Assembly: GCA_036003885.1 (NCBI GenBank)
Contig: DASYSA010000608.1
Coordinates: forward strand, 1 to 20,661
Length of the DNA stretch: 20,661 nucleotides
Source: DASYSA01 sp036003885
GTDB lineage: Bacteria; Acidobacteriota; Blastocatellia; UBA7656
Reading direction: 5' to 3'
The notes under the pieces were generated by a model, which was given only the letters and a program-made list of their open reading frames with translations, did no database searches and was not told where the DNA came from. Both the position numbers and the translations under genes were made by a program. Of this stretch, positions 8,582-15,664 are shown piece after piece. The number at the start of each line of letters is the position of its first letter. Position 1 is the stretch's first letter.

Positions 8582-9385
8582 ATGCCCAAACAAAGACTCG
8601 ACATACTACTCGTTGAAGCCGGTCTGGCTGAAAGCCGTGCTCGTGCCCAGGCACTGATCCTCGCGGGCCAGGTTCTTGTGACCAACCAACGTATCGACAA
8701 GCCGGGACGCCTGGTCGATTCAAATTCCGAAATCCGAATCAAAGGCGAGACGCTGCGTTACGTGGGGAGAGGCGGCCTCAAGCTTGAAGCCGCGCTTCGC
8801 GAGTTCAAAATAGAGGTCAGAGGCAAAACATGCATCGACGTGGGAGCCTCGACGGGCGGCTTCACTGATTGCCTGCTTCAGCACGGAGCGGAGCGAGTCT
8901 GGGCGCTCGACGTCGGTCATAATCAGCTCGCATGGAAGATTCGTCAGGACCCTCGAGTCGTCGTGCTGGAAGGTGTTAACGCCCGCAACCTTGACTCAGC
9001 GGACTTTCCTCTCAGCTTCGCAGTCGCGACTATTGATGTTTCGTTTATCTCTCTGACCAGGATTCTGCCGGCCGTCACTCGAATCATCACGGAGGGCGCC
9101 GAATGCATCGCCCTGATAAAACCCCAGTTTGAGGTCGGCAAAGGCGAGGTGGGTAGCGGCGGAATCGTCACAGATCCGGCAAAGCACAGGCGTGTGCTGC
9201 AGGAGATCAGAGACTCCGCGCGTCAGGTTGGTCTCGACGCCATCGGGCTGATCGCGTCGCCGATACTTGGCGCGGAAGGCAATCGGGAGTTTCTCATTCA
9301 CTTGAAGCGCGCTTGCAAAGATCCCAGGGCCGACGCAATGGATGAGAGAATCGATTCTCTGACGCCAAAGGATTTTGGATCTTAG
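8582..9385 (+). CDS. tlyA: TlyA-family S4-domain rRNA 2'-O-methyltransferase
   Basis: 267 residues, the usual length. An S4 RNA-binding domain spans about 4-62 (RLDILLVEAGLAESRARAQALI, GQVLV), followed by an FtsJ/RrmJ-type methyltransferase domain. The SAM-binding loop is DVGASTGGFTDCLL (86-99) and DVGHNQLAWK follows. The family catalytic set K-D-K-E appears as Lys67, Asp152 (IDVSFISL), Lys180 (ALIKPQFE) and Glu236 (NREFLIHLK). In mycobacteria TlyA methylates C1409 of 16S and C1920 of 23S rRNA and confers capreomycin sensitivity; other members modify one site only. The cytoplasmic enzyme would act on ribosomal subunits. The last codons and the stop lie inside a period-7 repeat (see 9370-9450). 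No clear Shine-Dalgarno before the ATG. Confidence 0.95.
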   Translation: MPKQRLDILLVEAGLAESRARAQALILAGQVLVTNQRIDKPGRLVDSNSEIRIKGETLRYVGRGGLKLEAALREFKIEVRGKTCIDVGASTGGFTDCLLQHGAERVWALDVGHNQLAWKIRQDPRVVVLEGVNARNLDSADFPLSFAVATIDVSFISLTRILPAVTRIITEGAECIALIKPQFEVGKGEVGSGGIVTDPAKHRRVLQEIRDSARQVGLDAIGLIASPILGAEGNREFLIHLKRACKDPRADAMDERIDSLTPKDFGS

Positions 9386-9450
9386 ATTTGGGATTGCGGG
9401 AGGAGGTTCGGATGCGGCAACGTCTTCCGGCAATCCAAAATCCAAAATCG
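9370..9450 (+). repeat. Heptamer-armed inverted repeat element, copy 1
   Basis: The left arm has period 7 (GGATTTT GGATCTT AGATTTG, 9370-9390) and the right arm is CAATCCAAAATCCAAAATCG (9431-9450). The core reads GGATTGCGGG then AGGTTCG. The reverse complement of the element at 10018-10097 shares both arms and this core, so the two are copies of one dispersed element. The left arm encodes the last TlyA residues (DFGS) and its stop. Confidence 0.8.
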
Positions 9451-9547
9451 ATTTGGGGCTGGCCAACCCCCCGGATTTGTTGCATAATGCCGCAGGACGC
9501 TCGCGCAGGATACCTCTAACAACTTCAGGAAGGGTTGTCTCCGCAGA

Positions 9548-9940
9548 GTGACCAAGAAGATCTTAATAGTCGAAGATACGCCAGAGACCTGTGACATACT
9601 CACCATCCTCCTCGAATTAAGCGGCTATGACGTAATCGTTGCGAGGGACGGCGTTCACGGGCTGGAGCAAGTCCACGCTCACCAACCGGACCTTATCATC
9701 ACCGACATGCAGATGCCGCGAATGGATGGAGGAGCAATGATAAAGGAGCTCCGCACACTTCCGTTGTGCAGGGATCTGCCGATTCTGGCCATAACTGCGC
9801 ACGGGAAGGAACGGGCCGAGGAAGCAATCATCTCAGGCGCAAGTTGTACGTTACTCCATCCGATTGAAGATGAATCGTTGCTTCCCCTGGTCCGCACACT
9901 GCTGAAGAACAAGCCGCCGCGACCCTTTGCAGCACTCTAA
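9548..9940 (+). CDS. Single-domain response regulator (CheY-like receiver)
   Basis: 130 residues, one REC domain and no output domain. Start is GTG; AGGAAGGG lies 13 nt upstream, a rather long spacing. Acidic pocket Glu9-Asp10 (ILIVEDTPE), phospho-acceptor Asp53 (LIITDMQMPRMDG) and the switch Thr83 (AITAHG) are present. The nearly invariant Lys of the KP motif is replaced by His104 (LLHPIED), which could alter phosphorylation or dephosphorylation kinetics. No histidine kinase gene is in the window, so it is an orphan that may work as a phospho-relay or protein-interaction switch. It stands between two inverted copies of the same repeat element, so it is probably its own transcription unit. 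Confidence 0.93.
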   Translation: MTKKILIVEDTPETCDILTILLELSGYDVIVARDGVHGLEQVHAHQPDLIITDMQMPRMDGGAMIKELRTLPLCRDLPILAITAHGKERAEEAIISGASCTLLHPIEDESLLPLVRTLLKNKPPRPFAAL

Positions 9941-10017
9941 TACCGGGATGTAACAACGCCTCTAAACCTGCCAACCTTGTGAATCAGCGCGCGATGCTAT
10001 AGATTACGAGTCTTGAC

Positions 10018-10097
10018 GATTTTGGATTTTAGATTTTGGATCGGCGTGTGCGAACCTTAACCCGCAATCCAAAATCCGGAATCTAAAATCCAAAATC
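10018..10097 (-). repeat. Heptamer-armed inverted repeat element, copy 2 (inverted)
   Basis: GATTTTGGATTTTAGAT (10018-10034) is perfectly complementary to 10081-10097, a 17-bp stem, with a further offset pairing inside (10034-10041 with 10067-10074). On the minus strand the core is GGATTGCGGG followed by AGGTTCG, as in copy 1, but each arm is about one heptamer longer. It lies just upstream of the FHA-protease gene. Confidence 0.8.
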
Positions 10098-10120
10098 CGC
10101 TGAGGTTCGATTTTACCCGG

Positions 10121-11347
10121 ATGCACGCCACCTTCACCCACCTGTTAGGCCCGCGCAAAGGAGAGTGCCAGAAGTTCGACGCCCTGACTATCCCGATTGG
10201 ACGCGCGCCGGACAACGGCCTGCGCTTCCTGGATAGCGAGCGGCGCGTCTCGTCTCACCATGCGGAGATCACTCGCAAGGGCGACCAGTACATCCTGCGC
10301 GATCTGGGATCGACAAACGGAACAATGATCAACGGGCGTCGAGTGGTTGTGACCGAGTTGCAGCAGGATGACCTGCTGGAGTTCGGCGCCGGCGGTCCTC
10401 TTCTCCGTTTCGGCATTGAGACAGCTCCAACGGACCACCTCGACCAGCACGTTCTGCCTGAGCTTACGAGCGGCGATGGTCGCCCGGTCGGGCATAGCAC
10501 GGTCGAGTTGATGGTTGACCGCGCGGTTCGCAACCGGTCGAGCAACCTGGGAATCATCTCTGCGCTGGTGGTTGCGATGTTGATCGGAGCGGTCGCAGGC
10601 GTGGTAGTGTCTGCGCTGAATCCTCCATTGAATGGCCGCCTCAATGTAGCCGAAGTAGCGGACCGCAACAGTCGGGCCGTTGTCTTCATCAGAGCCGAGT
10701 TTGAGTTGGTGGACGCCAGCGGTGCGGTTACCGAGACCGGAGCGGCGAGCGGCTCGGGATTTGTCGTCTCCCCCAGGGGCTTCATTGTTACCAATCGCCA
10801 TCTGGTCCATGACTGGGAGAATCATCCTCCGCCACTCGGCCTGGCGGGACGTATCGCAAAGATCGAAGTGGTCTTTCCGGGCCAGCAGGCAGAAGACGCC
10901 ATACCGGCTGAGTTGTTTCGGCTCTCCTCCGACAAGATCACAGACATTGCCGTGTTAAAAATAGATCCCCCGCCCAACCTGGCTGTCGTTTACGGCATCG
11001 AAGCCGACCTCGCGCACAGCGAACAGGGCGACGAAGTTGTGGTGATAGGCTATCCGCTGGGAATGGATCTCTTAAGACGTTCCAGGGATGCCATGGTTAC
11101 ACCTTCGCTTTCGATCGGAGTGGTGAGTCGTGTTAGCAGTGATTTGATTCAATTGAACCTGCGCGCATACAAAGGGGAGAGCGGCGGACCTCTTCTGAAC
11201 CGCAAAGGCCAGGTCATAGGCGTAGTGACCGCAAACCTTCCATCCGCCCAGGACATCGCGCTGTGCACACCGATAGGCGCCGCGGTGGAGTTGATCAAGG
11301 ATGAACTCAGCTATGGCGAGCACCAAGCAGCTACTAATGGAGGATAG
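10121..11347 (+). CDS. FHA domain - transmembrane - trypsin/DegP-like serine protease
   Basis: 408 residues. An N-terminal FHA domain (about 5-98) has the phosphothreonine-binding residues: GR (27-28), SSHHAEI (Ser44, His47) and STNGT (Asn66). A single membrane span follows (about 143-165). The C-terminal half (about 172-395) is a chymotrypsin-fold protease: GSGFVVSPRGFIVTNRH with His227, ITDIAVLKID with Asp275 and KGESGGPL with Ser354, a complete triad. No PDZ domain is seen, unlike full-length DegP. The expected topology places FHA in the cytoplasm and protease in the periplasm, so cytoplasmic Ser/Thr phosphorylation could be coupled to envelope proteolysis; this coupling is inference. The stop codon directly abuts the aminotransferase start. 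First gene of a four-gene run ending with thpR. Confidence 0.93.
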   Translation: MHATFTHLLGPRKGECQKFDALTIPIGRAPDNGLRFLDSERRVSSHHAEITRKGDQYILRDLGSTNGTMINGRRVVVTELQQDDLLEFGAGGPLLRFGIETAPTDHLDQHVLPELTSGDGRPVGHSTVELMVDRAVRNRSSNLGIISALVVAMLIGAVAGVVVSALNPPLNGRLNVAEVADRNSRAVVFIRAEFELVDASGAVTETGAASGSGFVVSPRGFIVTNRHLVHDWENHPPPLGLAGRIAKIEVVFPGQQAEDAIPAELFRLSSDKITDIAVLKIDPPPNLAVVYGIEADLAHSEQGDEVVVIGYPLGMDLLRRSRDAMVTPSLSIGVVSRVSSDLIQLNLRAYKGESGGPLLNRKGQVIGVVTANLPSAQDIALCTPIGAAVELIKDELSYGEHQAATNGG

Positions 11348-12565
11348 ATGCCGAATAACTCAAAAGAAGCAAACGAACGCCCTTCCTTCGGGAGGTTTGA
11401 TCCTCCCAAACGCATATTGCTCGGGCCAGGGCCCAGTCCGGTTGACGATCAAGTACTGAGCGCGATGACCGCTCCCGTGCTCGGTCACCTCGACCCGATC
11501 TTCCTGAAATGCATGGACGACATTCAGAGCATGCTCCGGTACGTGTTTGAAACCGAGAATCGTGTGACCTTTCCGGTTTCGGGAACGGGCAGCGCGGGAA
11601 TGGAAGCCGCGATCGTGAATTCAATCGAACCGGGCGATGATGTTGTAGTATGTGTGATCGGCGTCTTTGGCGAACGCATGGTCGAGATAGTAGAACGCGC
11701 AGGCGGCCGCCCGGTGGCGGTTCGATCGGAATGGGGAGAGCCGGTTGACCCTAACCGTGTAGAGGATGCGCTGAAGTCGTGTAAGCCGCGCGCGCTTGTG
11801 CTTGTTCATGCGGAGACGTCGACCGGCGTCCTCCAGCAACTCGACGGGCTTGCCAGTCTCGCCCACGATCGCGATGCATTGCTGGTCGTGGATGCAGTGG
11901 CGTCGCTCGGAGGCATTCCTGTCGGAGTCGACCGCAATCAAATAGACGTCTGTTATTCCGGTTCGCAGAAGTGCCTGAGCGCTCCTCCGGGCCTTGCTCC
12001 AATCACTTTTTCAGAACGCGCCGTTAGTCGGATTCGCTCGCGGAAGACGAAGGTGCAGAGCTGGTACCTTGACGTTTCGATGGTCGAGAAGTATTGGGGT
12101 GCTGAGCGGACTTATCATCACACGGCCCCGATCTCGAGCAACTACGCGTTGCGTGAAGCCCTGCGGCTTGTGTGCAAGGACGGCCTTCAGGCAAGATGGC
12201 AACGGCACGATTTGAATCATCGCGCTCTGGTCGCGGGATTGGATGCAATGGGCATCAGGATGCTGGTCGCGCCTGAGAACCGTGCGAACTGCGTGAACGC
12301 GGTTTGTGTCCCCGACGGAGTTGACGATGCTCTGGTACGGAGCCGGTTGCTCGATAGATCCAACATCGATATAGCCGGAGGACTCGGCCGGCTAAAGGGA
12401 CGGATCTGGCGCGTCGGGCTGATGGGCTCGGGCAGCACGCGAGAGAATGTGCTCCTGTTGATAAACGCGCTTCGCGAAGCGATGGCCGCACAGGGCTATC
12501 AGTGCCCCAGCGGTTTTGAGGCTGCGGAAGCAATCTACGATGCTCATTCGGCTGTGACGGCTTAA
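11348..12565 (+). CDS. Class V PLP aminotransferase (alanine/serine-glyoxylate type)
   Basis: 405 residues. Family marks: LLGPGPSPVDDQVL at the N-terminus, PVSGTGSAGMEAAI (phosphate/cofactor loop), Asp182 in LLVVDAVASLGG (pairs with the pyridine nitrogen) and Lys208 in YSGSQKCLSAPPGL, the Schiff-base lysine. This is the alanine-glyoxylate / serine-glyoxylate / serine-pyruvate aminotransferase branch (also called soluble hydrogenase 42 kDa subunit in older annotation). It transfers amino groups to glyoxylate or pyruvate in photorespiration-like, serine or glycine metabolism; the exact donor cannot be read from sequence. Its ATG follows the upstream stop with no gap and GGAGGA (11339-11344) serves as the ribosome site, so it is translationally coupled to the FHA protease. 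Confidence 0.92.
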   Translation: MPNNSKEANERPSFGRFDPPKRILLGPGPSPVDDQVLSAMTAPVLGHLDPIFLKCMDDIQSMLRYVFETENRVTFPVSGTGSAGMEAAIVNSIEPGDDVVVCVIGVFGERMVEIVERAGGRPVAVRSEWGEPVDPNRVEDALKSCKPRALVLVHAETSTGVLQQLDGLASLAHDRDALLVVDAVASLGGIPVGVDRNQIDVCYSGSQKCLSAPPGLAPITFSERAVSRIRSRKTKVQSWYLDVSMVEKYWGAERTYHHTAPISSNYALREALRLVCKDGLQARWQRHDLNHRALVAGLDAMGIRMLVAPENRANCVNAVCVPDGVDDALVRSRLLDRSNIDIAGGLGRLKGRIWRVGLMGSGSTRENVLLLINALREAMAAQGYQCPSGFEAAEAIYDAHSAVTA

Positions 12566-12607
12566 CGACCTCGATTGACGGAAAGGTTTCGGGCGGCGAG
12601 ATAGAGT

Positions 12608-14752
12608 ATGAGTGACGCACTCAAGCGCTCAAAGCGGCGAACAGAAGACGGCGACGAGCGTAATGTGACGTTGCCGCCGACTCTCTTTCTGCAGCGCCAA
12701 TTGATCTTCAATCGGGAGCTGAGCTGGCTGGAGTTTAACCGGCGGGTGCTGGAGGAAGCGCTCGACCGCTCGCATCCGCTTCTCGAGCGGCTGAAGTTCC
12801 TCTCGATCTTCTCGACCAACCTCGACGAGTTCTTCATGATCCGGGTCTCGGGTCTCAAGCAGCAATTGGATGCCGCAGTCAGCGAGCTATCGCCCGACGG
12901 CCTGACGCCTGCCGCTCAGTTGAAGGGCATCAGCGAGCGCCTGCGCCCAATGATAGACGAGCAGGTTGAGTGCCTGAACCAGGAGATCATTCCGGAGCTC
13001 GCGCGCCAATCTATCGTCTACACTCCTTATCGCGCGCTGTCTGACCGCGAGCGCCGAGCACTCAACAGTTACTTTCTCGAGAACGTTTTTCCGGTCCTCA
13101 CCCCCCAGGCTGTCGACCCCAGCCATCCGTTCCCATATATCTCGAACCTGAGCCTGAACCTGGGCGTGATGCTCGAGCCGGTATCGGGGCCGGAGACGGA
13201 GGCAGCGGGACAAGCGGGAGGACCACGATTTGCTCGAGTCAAGGTCCCTCCAATCGTGCCGCGCCTCGTTCCTATCGGCGATTCGCTGGCGGAGTTCACA
13301 CTTCTTGAGGAATTGATCGCCGCGAATCTGGATGCGCTGTTTCCGGGAATGCGCATTGGTGAATGCCACGCATTTCGCGTCACTCGGGACGCCGACATCG
13401 AGATCAGAGAGGACGAAGCAAACGACCTGCTTCAGTTGGTCGAAATGGGAGTACGGAGGCGACGCTGGGGTCAGGGGGTTCGGCTGGAAGTCTCGTCGAC
13501 CATGCCGGGTGAAATGGTTCGTTCACTCGCGACCTCGCTTGGGCTGTCGGCCGAAGACGTCTACACGATCGCGGGTCCGCTGAATGCGCCCGATCTGATG
13601 GGCCTTTATCAGATGGAACGGGCCGAGCTGAAAGACAAGCCATTTGTTGCTTCCCTACCCGCGCCATTGAAGGCCGATGAATCAATATTCGACGTCTTGC
13701 GCAGACAGGACGTCCTGGTCCATCATCCCTACAACTCATTCTCGAGCGTGGCGGGTTTCATCCAGCAAGCCGCGACGGATCCCGATGTGCTGGCGATCAA
13801 GATGACGCTCTATCGCACGGGCCCGCGCTCGCCCATCGTGCAGTCACTAATGGAAGCCAGCGAACAGGGGAAACAGGTTGCGGTACTGGTTGAGTTGAAA
13901 GCTCGCTTCGACGAGGAGAACAACATCGAATGGGCCAGGCGTCTGGAGCGGGCGGGCGTTCACGTAGTATACGGGCTGCTCGGACTGAAGACTCACTGCA
14001 AGGTTGCTCTGGTTGTAAGGCGAGAGGCAGCGTCCCTTCGACGGTACATTCACATCGGGACGGGCAACTACAATCCAACCACCGCTCGGATCTATACCGA
14101 TCTGGGGCTGCTGACCTCCAATGAGCAGATCGGCGCGGACGCCAGCGAGTTGTTCAACTACCTGACCGGGCTCTCGAGACAGTCTGAATACAGACGGCTG
14201 CTCGTGGCCCCCGTCAATATGCGCGAGCGACTTGCGGGATTCATAGAACGCGAGATAACCAACCAGAAAGCCGGGCGCCCCGCCCGCATCATTCTGAAGA
14301 TCAACAGCCTCACCGACACCAAGATGATCCGTGCTCTGTACGAGGCGTCTCAGGCCGGCGTTCAGATCGACCTGATCGTGCGCGGCATGTGCACCCTCAG
14401 GCCGGGCGTGCTGGGACTTTCAGACAACATCACCGTAACCAGCATCGTTGGCCGGTTCCTCGAGCACAGTCGCATTTACTATTTCGAGAACGGCGGCGAT
14501 GAGGAACTATACATTGGCAGCGCCGACCTGATGCTGCGCAACCTCGACCGGCGTGTCGAAGTGCTGGTACCGATCGACGATGCGCGCTTGAAGAAACACT
14601 TGAAGGAAGAAACGCTGGCCATCTGCCTGAAGGATTGCGTTAAGGCGCGACGGCTCGATGAGAGCGGCAGCTACTACCGCGTGCCCATATCGGAGAGTGG
14701 AGAGCGCACTGATAGCCAGATGCACTTCATCAACCTCTACACCTCAACTTAG
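12608..14752 (+). CDS. ppk1: Polyphosphate kinase 1
   Basis: 714 residues, normal family length. N-terminal domain starts FNRELSWLEFNRRVLEEA and continues FLSIFSTNLDEFFMIRV; the head domain and the two phospholipase D-like catalytic domains follow (HHPYNSF, MTLYRTGPRSPIV, ELKARFDEENNI, IHIGTGNYNP, YTDLGLLT). The autophosphorylated histidine is His463 (KTHCK) and the second essential histidine is His620 (LEHSRIYYF). Their 157-residue spacing equals that of E. coli His435/His592. The enzyme makes polyphosphate from ATP, reversibly, at the inner membrane/cytoplasm, and supports stress survival and phosphate storage. It starts 42 nt after the aminotransferase and thpR begins 3 nt after its stop. 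No ppx exopolyphosphatase is in the window. Confidence 0.97.
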   Translation: MSDALKRSKRRTEDGDERNVTLPPTLFLQRQLIFNRELSWLEFNRRVLEEALDRSHPLLERLKFLSIFSTNLDEFFMIRVSGLKQQLDAAVSELSPDGLTPAAQLKGISERLRPMIDEQVECLNQEIIPELARQSIVYTPYRALSDRERRALNSYFLENVFPVLTPQAVDPSHPFPYISNLSLNLGVMLEPVSGPETEAAGQAGGPRFARVKVPPIVPRLVPIGDSLAEFTLLEELIAANLDALFPGMRIGECHAFRVTRDADIEIREDEANDLLQLVEMGVRRRRWGQGVRLEVSSTMPGEMVRSLATSLGLSAEDVYTIAGPLNAPDLMGLYQMERAELKDKPFVASLPAPLKADESIFDVLRRQDVLVHHPYNSFSSVAGFIQQAATDPDVLAIKMTLYRTGPRSPIVQSLMEASEQGKQVAVLVELKARFDEENNIEWARRLERAGVHVVYGLLGLKTHCKVALVVRREAASLRRYIHIGTGNYNPTTARIYTDLGLLTSNEQIGADASELFNYLTGLSRQSEYRRLLVAPVNMRERLAGFIEREITNQKAGRPARIILKINSLTDTKMIRALYEASQAGVQIDLIVRGMCTLRPGVLGLSDNITVTSIVGRFLEHSRIYYFENGGDEELYIGSADLMLRNLDRRVEVLVPIDDARLKKHLKEETLAICLKDCVKARRLDESGSYYRVPISESGERTDSQMHFINLYTST

Positions 14753-14755
14753 CTC

Positions 14756-15409
14756 ATGGAGCACCGCTGGATCAGCAACCAGCGCCGAACGGCCTGCCAG
14801 ATGTCGGGAATAGAGAAACAAGCAGGCGGGGGCCGGGACGATCCGATACGTACGTTCATCTGTATCGAAATACCCGAGACAGTCAAGGAGCGAATCGCCG
14901 ACCTGCAACGCGAGTTGAAGCAGATCGATGCGCAGGTGAGTTGGGTCAAGCCGGCCAATATCCATCTCACATTGAAGTTTCTGGGTCCGGTGGCGCCATC
15001 GCGGATGGCCGGCGTTCGCCATGCGGTCGAGCGTGCAGCAGGCTCCTGTAGCCCGTTTGAAGTCGAAGTCAGCCGCACCGGCTGCTTCCCCTCCCCTCGC
15101 AACCCCAAAGTCTTGTGGGTGGGGCTGAGCAACATTCCGAATCAGCTTCAGCAACTCCACCAGGCGATGGAGGACGAGCTCGCGCGTGCAGGATTCGCGC
15201 GCGAGACGAAACGCTTCTCGCCTCACTTGACCATAGCCCGGGTTCGTTCTCCGCGGGGCGCCCCGGCAGTTGCGGAGAGATTGATCGCGAGCACATTCCC
15301 GGGCCAAACGTTCTCAGCCACCGAGGTCATCGTAATGCGAAGCGACCTCAATCCCTCCGGCTCTGTCTACACTCCCCAGGCGTTAATACAACTCGGCCAA
15401 CGGCCCTGA
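14756..15409 (+). CDS. thpR: RNA 2',3'-cyclic phosphodiesterase (LigT/ThpR)
   Basis: 217 residues. Two HxTx motifs of the 2H phosphoesterase superfamily are present: His70-Leu-Thr72 (IHLTLKFLG) and His157-Leu-Thr159 (SPHLTIARV). The domain starts with RTFICIEIPETVKERI at about residue 32. The enzyme hydrolyses 2',3'-cyclic phosphate ends of RNA to 2'-phosphate and in vitro can ligate tRNA halves. The ATG at 14756 gives about 30 residues before the domain, longer than usual; an in-frame ATG at 14801 is an alternative and neither has a convincing Shine-Dalgarno, so coupling to ppk1 (3-nt gap) is likely. The C-terminal GSVYTPQALIQL is typical of the family. Last gene of the FHA-protease/ppk1 run. 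Confidence 0.94.
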   Translation: MEHRWISNQRRTACQMSGIEKQAGGGRDDPIRTFICIEIPETVKERIADLQRELKQIDAQVSWVKPANIHLTLKFLGPVAPSRMAGVRHAVERAAGSCSPFEVEVSRTGCFPSPRNPKVLWVGLSNIPNQLQQLHQAMEDELARAGFARETKRFSPHLTIARVRSPRGAPAVAERLIASTFPGQTFSATEVIVMRSDLNPSGSVYTPQALIQLGQRP

Positions 15410-15415
15410 GCAGGA

Positions 15416-15457
15416 TTGTCATTTGTCAGTTGTCATTTGTCAGTTGTCATTTGTCAG
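15416..15457 (+). repeat. Tandem heptamer repeat TTGTCA(T/G), six units
   Basis: Six perfect heptamers alternate TTGTCAT and TTGTCAG, forming three exact 14-mers, right after thpR (stop 15409). No complementary arm is seen within the following 200 bases, unlike the other period-7 repeats in this window. Confidence 0.9.
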
Positions 15458-15551
15458 TCGATTTGCTTTGGTAGCCAGCGCGAAGTAACAGGCACCTGCC
15501 TTATCAGCAAGCGGTTGTCTCTGCATACACTGGCTGCCTGCGAAAATAGGT

Positions 15552-15568
15552 GCACGCTGGAAGCGTGC
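15552..15568. repeat. Short REP-like hairpin
   Basis: GCACGCT, GGA loop, AGCGTGC: a perfect 7-bp stem, flanked by GGT and (after two bases) ACC. It resembles the small dispersed hairpins with a TGGA-type loop found in intergenic DNA of acidobacteria and similar phyla. One copy only in this window, so the repeat status is inferred. Confidence 0.45.
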
Positions 15569-15664
15569 GTACCCAGAAAAGAGTGTTGACTTAGTGAAGG
15601 GTTGAAGCATACTAATCACGGCCCCTGGTCCCACATTCGGCGACCGAAAGGGTAAACACACAAG

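Noticed and set aside
9977..10003. TTGTGA / TATAGA pair as promoter of the FHA-protease run
   Set aside because: The spacer is only 15 nt and both boxes match 4 of 6; a 100-nt leader with the repeat hairpin would follow. Too weak to list.
9370..10097. Possible CRISPR array because of repeated short motifs
   Set aside because: Units are 7 nt with no spacers and no cas gene is present; these are tandem and inverted heptamers.
13797..14078. Minus-strand open frames inside ppk1
   Set aside because: Shadow frames; ppk1 motifs occupy the opposite strand without interruption.
10121..15409. Defence island reading of the protease-ppk1 region
   Set aside because: All members are recognisable housekeeping or signalling families with no nuclease, sensor NTPase or toxin, so no defence claim is made.
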